Positions 1-5,400 of a stretch of 6,044 nucleotides of DNA are shown here, piece by piece. Origin of the DNA: DASSHA01 sp035693145. Its GTDB lineage: Bacteria > Chloroflexota > Limnocylindria > Limnocylindrales > CSP1-4. The DNA is taken from contig DASSHA010000193.1 in NCBI GenBank assembly GCA_035693145.1, positions 1 through 6,044 on the forward strand, given 5' to 3'. The notes below the pieces were generated by a model, which was not told the origin of the DNA, ran no database searches, and saw nothing but the letters and a program-made list of their open reading frames with translations. Made by a program: the position numbers and the translations under genes. Every line of letters begins with the position of its first letter. Within the stretch, counting starts at the first letter, position 1.

Positions 1-1011
1 CGGCTCCGTTTCGACCGGCTCCGTGTGGAGGTTCGGCAGGTCGCGAGAGACCGCCTCCTCGCGTCCCTCGCGGACCCCCGCCGCCTGGACGTCGAGGTTC
101 TCGACGGAGATGTTCGTCAGGATGCCGAGCGACAGGCCGTAGCCGATGACGCTGTCCGGCCGCTCACCGTGGACGTGGACCTTCACGCGGCGCTCATCGC
201 CCGCGACGAGGACCGATTCGCCGAGGCTCTCGAGCCGCTCGCGCATGGCCGGGATGTCGAGTCGCGTCCCCTGGGGCGCCTCGACGAGGAACAGCGTCTC
301 GTACCCGAATCGCGACGCCTGACCGTCCGCCGCTCCCTCCGCGGTCAGCGAGTGGACGTGTGGAGCGGTCGCGGGCGTCGCGAGGATCCGGGCGCCGGGC
401 TCTTCCGCGGCGACCGGCGCGCCGGCGGCGCCCTCGAGAAGGCGGAAGAGGGCCTGACCGCCCGCGTCGACGACACCGCTTTCGCGAAGGACCGCCAGGA
501 GCGACGGCGTCCGGCGGACCGAGGCGGCCGCCGCGTGGAGCGCCGCGTCGAGGACGGCACCCACGTCCCCACCCCGATCCGCCGCGGCGACAGCCGACTC
601 GCTCGCCTCGCGCGCCACCGTCAGCATCGTCCCCTCGACCGGCTGCGCGACGGCCGCGTAGGCGACCCTCGTGCCCGCGGCAAAGGCGTCCGCGAGGTCG
701 CGCCCCGTCAGGCGCGTCTTGCCGGCGGCGGATTCGGCGATCCCGCGGAGGATCTGGCTGGTGATGACACCGGAGTTGCCCCGCGCGCCCATGAGCGCCC
801 CGAAGCCGATCGCCGCGGACATCGCGTCGACTCCGCCACGACGCGCCCGCTGTCCCTCCTCGAGGGCAGCCCGCACCGTCGCCAACATGTTCGAGCCCGT
901 GTCGCCGTCGGGCACCGGGTAGACGTTGAGGGCGTTGATCTCGTCGACGTGCGCCTCGAGGTTCTCGACGGCAGCCGCGAACGCGGCGAGGAGGGTTGCG
1001 GCGACGGAGAT
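1..1011 (-). CDS. fakA: Fatty acid kinase FakA (DAK/DhaL domain protein), 3'-truncated by window edge, start uncertain
   Basis: This is the ATP-dependent kinase that phosphorylates a fatty acid held by a FakB (DegV-type) partner, giving acyl-phosphate for phospholipid synthesis; it is cytosolic. Counting from the Ile codon at 1011-1009, 337 residues are visible out of about 550 usual for the family. The DhaL nucleotide/Mg-binding domain shows NVYPVPDGDTGSNM (residues 29-42, with the DGD aspartates), GARGNSGV (about 75-82), PVEGTML (124-130) and SGVVDAGGQ (178-186). The middle domain shows KVHVHGE (277-283) and a following ENLDVQ segment. The visible end is an acidic linker, and the C-terminal domain lies beyond position 1. 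No ATG, GTG or TTG exists in frame upstream of the DGDTG motif until an ATG at 1386-1384, inside antisense rpmB. The right boundary given is where homologous N-termini would begin and where codon third positions stop being strongly G/C. It is an estimate, not an observed start. Family identity is secure. Confidence 0.9.
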   Translation of the reverse strand, partial: MSVAATLLAAFAAAVENLEAHVDEINALNVYPVPDGDTGSNMLATVRAALEEGQRARRGGVDAMSAAIGFGALMGARGNSGVITSQILRGIAESAAGKTRLTGRDLADAFAAGTRVAYAAVAQPVEGTMLTVAREASESAVAAADRGGDVGAVLDAALHAAAASVRRTPSLLAVLRESGVVDAGGQALFRLLEGAAGAPVAAEEPGARILATPATAPHVHSLTAEGAADGQASRFGYETLFLVEAPQGTRLDIPAMRERLESLGESVLVAGDERRVKVHVHGERPDSVIGYGLSLGILTNISVENLDVQAAGVREGREEAVSRDLPNLHTEPVETEP

Positions 1012-1236
1012 CCGTCCGCGCTGCTGCCTCTGGTCGGCCCGCCGAACGACGCGAGGAGCGGCACGACCTTCGCTCGGCTCCGATCGGTGGCCGTGCGTGG
1101 GGTCGCCGGGGACGGCGCGACCACGGGCGACGGGGGTCGCGCGACCGGCCGAGCGTGACGGGCGCGGCGGGTTGGCAGGGCCTGTTGCCAGTGTTCGGTC
1201 CTCGGGAAGCGGCGCGATCTGGGCTCGGCGCCGGCG

Positions 1237-1247
1237 TGCTATTCTAA
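1237..1247. promoter_or_regulatory. Putative divergent promoter core for rpmB and fakA (back-to-back -10 elements)
   Basis: The only AT-rich island in the GC-rich gap between the two divergent genes is TATTCTAA at 1240-1247. On the plus strand TATTCT (1240-1245) is preceded by TG and one base (1237-1239), an extended -10 configuration, and would place the rpmB transcript start near 1252. On the minus strand the same bases read TAGAAT (1246-1241), a 5-of-6 match to TATAAT pointing toward fakA. I see no convincing -35 hexamer on either side. The assignment rests on -10 resemblance, base composition and position only. Confidence 0.4.
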
Positions 1248-1253
1248 CGGCCG

Positions 1254-1270
1254 CCCGGGCTGGTCCCGGG
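1254..1270 (+). other. Small hairpin in rpmB leader
   Basis: Two copies of CCCGGG (1254-1259 and 1265-1270) flank the 5-nt loop CTGGT. They can form a 6-bp all-G/C stem in the predicted 5' untranslated region of rpmB, about 30 nt before its start codon. Each half is self-complementary, so it could also be a double-stranded protein-binding repeat. In DNA this rich in G and C such a stem may be chance. No regulatory role is established. Confidence 0.3.
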
Positions 1271-1288
1271 TGTTCCTTTGCTCTCCAC

Positions 1289-1294
1289 GGAAGG
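1289..1294 (+). promoter_or_regulatory. Ribosome binding site of rpmB
   Basis: GGAAGG lies 5 nt upstream of the ATG at 1300. It decides the start: the frame also contains a GTG at 1270, but only the ATG at 1300 has a well-spaced Shine-Dalgarno sequence and yields the standard L28 N-terminus MARSCAICGK. Confidence 0.75.
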
Positions 1295-1299
1295 TGTCC

Positions 1300-1497
1300 A
1301 TGGCTCGCTCCTGCGCCATCTGCGGCAAGGTCTCGATGGGCGGATTCAACCCGCAGTCCTCGGGCATGAACCGCGTCCGCGCCCATCGCCGCTACCAGCC
1401 CAATCTCCAGTCGCGCGTCGTCGAGATCGACGGTAAGCCGACCCGCGCGCTCGTCTGCACCCGCTGCAGCCGCACCCTCTCGAAGAGCGCCCGCTAG
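1300..1497 (+). CDS. rpmB: 50S ribosomal protein L28
   Basis: Structural protein of the large ribosomal subunit, 65 residues, a normal length for L28. It starts MARSCAICGK and carries two CxxC pairs, Cys5/Cys8 and Cys53/Cys56, the zinc-ribbon ('C+') form of the protein. The central RRYQPNLQ segment matches the basic R-x-P-NLQ signature of L28 that contacts 23S rRNA. The stretch before it (GFNPQSSGMNRVRAH) departs from the common N-x-VSHS-x-RRTKR wording, but the rest of the protein is clear. It is the only plus-strand gene in the window, divergent from fakA on its left and convergent with dtd on its right. In Bacillus subtilis rpmB is likewise inverted between the rpe-end of one gene string and yloU-fakA. 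Confidence 0.96.
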   Translation: MARSCAICGKVSMGGFNPQSSGMNRVRAHRRYQPNLQSRVVEIDGKPTRALVCTRCSRTLSKSAR

Positions 1498-1508
1498 ATC
1501 AACGGCGC

Positions 1509-1521
1509 GCTCGGCCCGAGC
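1509..1521. terminator. Weak hairpin between convergent rpmB and dtd
   Basis: GCTCG (1509-1513) and CGAGC (1517-1521) can pair around a 3-nt loop in the 25-nt gap between the rpmB and dtd stop codons. The stem is short and no T-run follows on either strand, so it is not a textbook intrinsic terminator. Its exact placement between two converging genes is the only reason to list it. Confidence 0.2.
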
Positions 1522-1522
1522 C

Positions 1523-1966
1523 TCACCGCTCCGAATCGAGCCAGATCGTGAACGGGCCGTCGTTCACGAGCTCGACGGCCATATGCGCCCCGAATCGGCC
1601 CCGTTCGACCGGGACGCCAAGCCCGGCGAGCTCCATCGCGAACCGTTCGTAGAGCGCCTTCGCGCGGTCCGGCCGCGCGGCATTCGTGAAGCCCGGCCGC
1701 CGACCGCGGCTCGTATCCGCGTGCAGCGTGAACTGGCTGACGACGAGAGCCGCGCCGCCCACCTCGAGCAGCGATCGGTTCGTTCGGCCGGCGTCATCCT
1801 CGAAGATCCGAAGGTCGGCGATCCGGCGCGCGAGCGCTTCGGTCGTCGCCTCGTCGTCATCGCGGCCCACGCCCAGGAGCACGAGCAGGCCCGGGCCGAT
1901 CCGGCCGACGACCTCGTCGCCGACGCGGACCTCCGCCCGTTCGACCCGCTGGAGGAGCGCGCGCAC
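1523..1966 (-). CDS. dtd: D-aminoacyl-tRNA deacylase (DTD)
   Basis: Cytosolic proofreading enzyme that hydrolyses D-amino acids (and glycine mischarged on tRNA-Ala) from tRNA. The 147-residue protein is the family's normal length. It begins VRALLQRVERAEV, the usual DTD N-terminal strand, and has SQFTL at 77-81 with the conserved Thr80, followed by HADTSRGRRPGF (82-93). Near the end NDGPFT (135-140) provides the Gly137-cis-Pro138 pair that defines chirality selection. These positions coincide with the E. coli enzyme numbering. The start is GTG at 1966-1964, chosen because the family N-terminus begins exactly there. No strong Shine-Dalgarno precedes it, and the PAP2 stop lies only 10 nt upstream, so it is probably translated by coupling as the last gene of the fmt operon. 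It converges on rpmB. Confidence 0.95.
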   Translation of the reverse strand: MRALLQRVERAEVRVGDEVVGRIGPGLLVLLGVGRDDDEATTEALARRIADLRIFEDDAGRTNRSLLEVGGAALVVSQFTLHADTSRGRRPGFTNAARPDRAKALYERFAMELAGLGVPVERGRFGAHMAVELVNDGPFTIWLDSER

Positions 1967-1976
1967 CTTCGAGCCG

Positions 1977-3170
1977 CTACCGGCTGAGCAGCCCGACCGC
2001 GCCCCGCCACAGCCCGCCGAGGACGAGCGCCCAGGGAACGAGGTAGAGCGGCGTGGCGGCCCCGCCGAGGAATCCACCGCGCGAGAACGCGACGATGCCG
2101 AGCGCCCCGACGAGCGCGACCGCGACGCCCTGAGCGACGACGTCCCAGCGGACGCGCAGCCCGAGCCGCCCGAACACGCCACGCTCGCCCTCGTTCGCGG
2201 CCTCGGTGCCGGCCCCGAGCGTCGGGTCCTCCGCGCGGTCGACGAACTGCCGGAACCAGGCGGGTGCATGCATCACGAGCCAGTAGGCCACGACCGCGTA
2301 GGCGACGCCGGCGATCGCGTCGATGACGTAGTGCTCGCCGAGGTAGACGATCGAGAACCAGACGCAGGCGGCATAGGCGAGCACGAGCCAGGCCGGCCGC
2401 CCGAACGCGCGCCGCGCGAAGAGGAAGGCGAGGAACGGGTAGGCCGCGTGGAGCGACGGAAATGCGGCGACCTCGTTCGGGTTGATGTCGTAGAAGGTGT
2501 AGCTGTAGACGTAGCCCGCCTGGCTGAAACCGGCGGCGTTCGCGAGCTCGCTGAAGCCCTGGTCGCGGAGCTGCGTGACGCCCGGCAGCAGGCCGTGCGC
2601 GGCGGCCCACCACGGCGGGGCGACGGGCAGCAGCAGGTAGGTCACGAAGCCGGCCATCGACAGAACGATGAGCGCGGCCACGAAGTCGTAGTAGACCGGC
2701 CTCCGGCGGAGCCACAGGAAGAACCCGGCCGCGATCGGGAGCGGAAAGTGGAGGAAGTAGAAGATGACCGCCACCATCGCGATCGGGTCGAAGCCGGTTG
2801 GTGGATGGAGCCACGATTGGAGGACCTCGGTCGGGACGTGGCCGGCGAACAGGAACCGCTCCGCGGCGAGGACGTCCGCCGCATGGATCTGTGCGCCGAA
2901 GTTGTCCGCGTAGCCGCGCATCAGCTCGTAGGCGAAGAACAGGCCGATGAACGGGATCCAGTCGCGAAAGAAGAGCCGGCCGCGGCCGAGCATGACGGCG
3001 GCGAGGCCGAGCGCGACGAGGAGCACGTCCGGGGTCACGGACACGCCACGGGCGATCATCAGGCCCGACAGCAGGGCGATGTACGCGGCGACCGCGAGGA
3101 GCAGCAGCCGGTCGTTGCGTCGACCGAGACCCGGATCGGGCGCCGGCCGGACCGACGCCTCGTCGCTCAC
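1977..3170 (-). CDS. PAP2-superfamily integral membrane phosphatase/transferase (Aur1/Ipt1-like)
   Basis: Polytopic membrane protein of 397 residues with about nine or ten hydrophobic segments (roughly 22-40, 48-62, 68-84, 128-154, 161-185, 242-256, 260-277, 281-301, 343-361, 376-395). The PAP2 active-site motifs are FPSLHAA (237-243, His241) and SIVYLGEHYVIDAIAG (273-288, His280 and Asp284). The classical first motif KxxxxxxRP is not visible, which fits the PAP2_3 (Aur1/Ipt1-like) branch, as do the YELMRGYAD and YFLHF segments. Such enzymes remove or transfer phosphate-linked head groups of lipids at the membrane face; the substrate here is unknown. The C-terminal part after residue 301 adds a charged loop and two further hydrophobic stretches. 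The GTG start overlaps the rpe stop as GTGA, with no obvious Shine-Dalgarno, implying coupling to rpe. The family is secure; polyisoprenyl-phosphate or glycolipid roles are guesses. Confidence 0.87.
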   Translation of the reverse strand: MSDEASVRPAPDPGLGRRNDRLLLLAVAAYIALLSGLMIARGVSVTPDVLLVALGLAAVMLGRGRLFFRDWIPFIGLFFAYELMRGYADNFGAQIHAADVLAAERFLFAGHVPTEVLQSWLHPPTGFDPIAMVAVIFYFLHFPLPIAAGFFLWLRRRPVYYDFVAALIVLSMAGFVTYLLLPVAPPWWAAAHGLLPGVTQLRDQGFSELANAAGFSQAGYVYSYTFYDINPNEVAAFPSLHAAYPFLAFLFARRAFGRPAWLVLAYAACVWFSIVYLGEHYVIDAIAGVAYAVVAYWLVMHAPAWFRQFVDRAEDPTLGAGTEAANEGERGVFGRLGLRVRWDVVAQGVAVALVGALGIVAFSRGGFLGGAATPLYLVPWALVLGGLWRGAVGLLSR

Positions 3171-4153
3171 GCGGGGTTCGCGGCCCCGGACCGCTCGACG
3201 GACGCTCGCCAGCGCTCGGCGGCGTCGAGGTATCGCTCGCGCGCTGCCGCGTGCCGGTCCTCCGCGAGCGACACGACCGGAGCCGGCACCAGGAGGTCGT
3301 AGTCGCGGACTCCGTCCGGGTTGATCCGACCCTCGCCGCGGAGCATGACGACCGGGATGCCGGCCTCCTCGATCTCGGCCATGAACCGCTTGCCGAGGTG
3401 CTCCGGCAGGGAGACGAACGGCGTCCACGCGTCCCGCGAGCTCGGCGGGACGCCGCCGTTGAGGTTGTACTGGAAGCCCTCGTCGGCGAGTGCGCGGATG
3501 AGCCGCACCTCGCGGCCGATGTCGGCGCCCTTCCGGAAGAGGGCCGATCCCGCGACGAGGATGTCGACGCCCTGCGCACCGAGGAGCTCGGCCGACTGGC
3601 GGTTGACGCCACCGTCCACGTGGACCTCCGCCGAGACCGGGTTGTCGCGCAGGTACTCGCGCGCCGCGAGGCACTTCTCGATCGCGACGTCGCGCATGAA
3701 CGACTGGCCGCCGAAGCCAGGCTCGACCGTCATGACGAGCACGATGTCCAGCAGCGGGCGGTACGGCTCGAGCGCGGCCAGCGGCGTCGTTGGCTTCACG
3801 GCGAGACCGGCCGCACGGCGCGCCCCGCGAATCCGTTCCAGCGCGGGCCGGATCTGGTCGCTCGCGACCTCGACGTGGAAGGTGATCGAATCGCAGCCGG
3901 CCTCGATGAACTCGTCCACGTACTGGAGCGGATCCGAGATCATCAGGTGCGCGTCGAACGGGATCTCCGCATGGCGACGGAGGGCGGCGATCATCTTCGC
4001 GCCCCATGTCAGGTTTGGGACGAAGTGGCCGTCCATGACGTCGAGGTGGATCCGATCGGCGCCCGCGCGGGCAGCCCGCCGGACGGCGTATCCGAGGTTC
4101 GACTGGTCGGCGTCGAGGATGCTCGCCGCGACGCGTGCGCGACCGGGCGCCAT
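3167..4153 (-). CDS. rpe: Ribulose-phosphate 3-epimerase with a C-terminal extension of about 105 residues
   Basis: Interconverts D-ribulose 5-phosphate and D-xylulose 5-phosphate in the pentose phosphate pathway; cytosolic TIM barrel. Residues 1-223 hold the complete signature: SILDADQSNLG (11-21), HLDVMDGHFVPNLTWG (36-51), DAHLMI (67-72), TVEPGFGGQSF (142-152), HVDGGVN (178-184) and AGSALF (201-206). The metal and catalytic residues expected for the family, His36, Asp38, His69 and Asp180, are all present. The usual length is 215-230 residues, but this protein is 328. The tail (about 224-328) continues in the same frame with no break, looks like a small alpha/beta unit ending in a charged helix, and is not one I recognise. 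The ATG start lies 5 nt after the rlmN stop. The GTG of the PAP2 gene overlaps the rpe stop. Confidence 0.95.
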   Translation of the reverse strand: MAPGRARVAASILDADQSNLGYAVRRAARAGADRIHLDVMDGHFVPNLTWGAKMIAALRRHAEIPFDAHLMISDPLQYVDEFIEAGCDSITFHVEVASDQIRPALERIRGARRAAGLAVKPTTPLAALEPYRPLLDIVLVMTVEPGFGGQSFMRDVAIEKCLAAREYLRDNPVSAEVHVDGGVNRQSAELLGAQGVDILVAGSALFRKGADIGREVRLIRALADEGFQYNLNGGVPPSSRDAWTPFVSLPEHLGKRFMAEIEEAGIPVVMLRGEGRINPDGVRDYDLLVPAPVVSLAEDRHAAARERYLDAAERWRASVERSGAANPA

Positions 4154-4158
4154 GGATC

Positions 4159-5400
4159 TCAGCCCGCCCGAACCGGCGCCGCGCCCTCGACGGACCCGGG
4201 CCGAAGCCGCTCCCCCCGGAGCGCCGCGGCGCTCTCCGCGACGAGGCGCCGGCGGCGCCGTTCGACCGACGGTAGCGGCGGCTCACCGGCGTGCTCGGCC
4301 GCCAGCTGGCCGCAGGCCGCGCCGATCTCCTGGCCCCGATTTCGCCGGACCGTGACCGCGATCCCGCTCGACGCGAGCCGTGCGGCGAAGCGCTCGATCC
4401 GGTCGATCGGGCTCGCCCGCCACGGCGTGTGCGCGACCGGGTTCATCGGGATGAGGTTCACGTGGGCGTGGTCGGTGCGGAGGAGCTCGGCCATCGCGTC
4501 GGCATCCGCGGGGGTGTCGTTGATGCCGTCGATCAGCGTGACCTCGTAGCTGATCCGCCGGCCCGTCGCGCGGGCATGCTCGCGCGCCGCCTCGACGACC
4601 TCGCGGACCGGCCAGCGCCGGTTGAGCGGCACGAGCACGTCGCGGAGCGGGTCGCGTGCGGCGTGAAGGCTCACGGCGAGCGTGAACTTCGGCCCGAGGG
4701 CCGTCAGCCGGCGGATCCCGGGGACGACGCCGGACGTGGACACCGTGATGTGCCGTGCGCCGAGCCCGAAGCGTCGGGGATCGTTGAGCGCGTCGACCGC
4801 GCCGAGCACTGCGTCGAGGTTGAGCAGCGGCTCGCCCATGCCCATGAACACGACATTCGTCAGGCGTGCCGTCTGCGTGCCGTTGGCGAGGTGCCGGGCG
4901 GCCCAGCGAACCTGGTCGACGATCTCGGCGACCGAGAGGTCGCGCCCGAACCCGAGCTCGCCGGTTGCGCAGAACGGGCAGCCGACGGCACAGCCGGCCT
5001 GGCTCGAGATGCACACGGTGTGGCGTTCGCGGCGGGCACGCGGGCCGCGACCCGCCGGGTAGTGCATGAGCACCGATTCGATCAGCTGGCCGTCAGCCAG
5101 CCGGTGGAGCGCCTTCTCGGTCAGCCCGCCGTCGGCCGGGGTGACGTCCGATTCGACGAGCGTGTCGAGCCGGAACGCACGCTCAACCTCGCCGCGGACG
5201 CTCGGCGGAAGCGTCGTGATGTCGAACGCCGACGCCGCGTAGGGCGCGTGCCAGACGGCGTCGGCAACCTGGCGAGCGCGGAAACCCGGCAGCTCGCGAC
5301 CGGTCGTCCATGCATCGAGGGCCTCCGGCGGCAGCCCGCTGATGCCGGGTCGACGGTCAGCTGCGGGACGGGTCTCGGGCACGGCAACGGATCGACTCAT
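4159..5400 (-). CDS. rlmN: Dual-specificity 23S rRNA / tRNA adenine-C2 methyltransferase RlmN (radical SAM)
   Basis: Radical-SAM enzyme that makes 2-methyladenosine at position 2503 of 23S rRNA and at position 37 of some tRNAs. The 413-residue protein has the iron-sulfur motif CAVGCPFC (Cys137, Cys141, Cys144) preceded by conserved Cys130. It continues with GMGEPLLN (187-194), STSGVVPGIRRL (221-232), AVSLHA (242-247) and HVNLIPMNPV (313-322). GAACGQL (360-366) holds Cys363, the methyl-carrying cysteine equivalent to E. coli Cys355. It is slightly long for the family because of an Arg-rich tail of about 47 residues after GQL. It is RlmN rather than Cfr by neighbourhood and general sequence; the radical-SAM core alone does not separate them completely. 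The ATG start overlaps the fmt stop as ATGA, the strongest coupling signal in the window. Confidence 0.96.
   Translation of the reverse strand: MSRSVAVPETRPAADRRPGISGLPPEALDAWTTGRELPGFRARQVADAVWHAPYAASAFDITTLPPSVRGEVERAFRLDTLVESDVTPADGGLTEKALHRLADGQLIESVLMHYPAGRGPRARRERHTVCISSQAGCAVGCPFCATGELGFGRDLSVAEIVDQVRWAARHLANGTQTARLTNVVFMGMGEPLLNLDAVLGAVDALNDPRRFGLGARHITVSTSGVVPGIRRLTALGPKFTLAVSLHAARDPLRDVLVPLNRRWPVREVVEAAREHARATGRRISYEVTLIDGINDTPADADAMAELLRTDHAHVNLIPMNPVAHTPWRASPIDRIERFAARLASSGIAVTVRRNRGQEIGAACGQLAAEHAGEPPLPSVERRRRRLVAESAAALRGERLRPGSVEGAAPVRAG

Larger units (their letters stand above)
1012..1299. other. Intergenic region between divergent fakA and rpmB
   Basis: About 290 bases with no gene that I can support. 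The fakA frame stays open through it but has mixed third-position bases (codons such as CGT, GGT, CGA, GAA, CCT, GTT read on the minus strand), unlike the strongly G/C-ending codons inside the gene. The translated product would be an Arg/Pro-rich string without family character. It contains the candidate bidirectional -10 island, the CCCGGG hairpin and the rpmB Shine-Dalgarno. There is no room for the Asp23-family gene (yloU) that precedes fakA in Bacillus. Confidence 0.5.

Noticed and set aside
1..24. Direct repeat CGGCTCCGT at 1-9 and 16-24
   Set aside because: It encodes an acidic TEP..TEP repeat in the FakA interdomain linker; two short copies are not evidence of a mobile or regulatory repeat.
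708..1124. Minus-strand frame starting GTG at 1124 as the true fakA N-terminus
   Set aside because: It is in a different frame from the DGDTG motif and shows no FakA features. It would be relevant only if an indel joins the frames, which cannot be judged from this sequence alone.
25..1158. Plus-strand open frame of 377 codons across the fakA region
   Set aside because: It is in exact codon register with fakA on the opposite strand, has Arg/Asp-rich content with no domain character, and is explained as an antisense shadow in high-GC DNA. The fakA frame holds all family motifs.
1686..3302. Plus-strand open frame of 538 codons opposite dtd and the PAP2 gene
   Set aside because: It is highly charged and of low complexity, and spans two recognised genes and their junction. 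No motif is recognisable.
3170..3484. Rpe tail as a remnant of thiN (thiamine pyrophosphokinase), which follows rpe in Bacillus
   Set aside because: No ThiN motif is visible, and the tail is in frame and well formed rather than decayed.
3171..4286. Extension of the PAP2 frame upstream to 4286 (769 codons in total)
   Set aside because: The upstream part overlaps rpe in another frame and reads as an Arg/Gly/Pro-rich string. The GTG at 3170 overlapping the rpe stop gives the natural PAP2 start.
3251..4549. Plus-strand open frame opposite rpe and rlmN
   Set aside because: It crosses the rpe-rlmN junction and mirrors codon bias of the real genes. No family similarity is seen.
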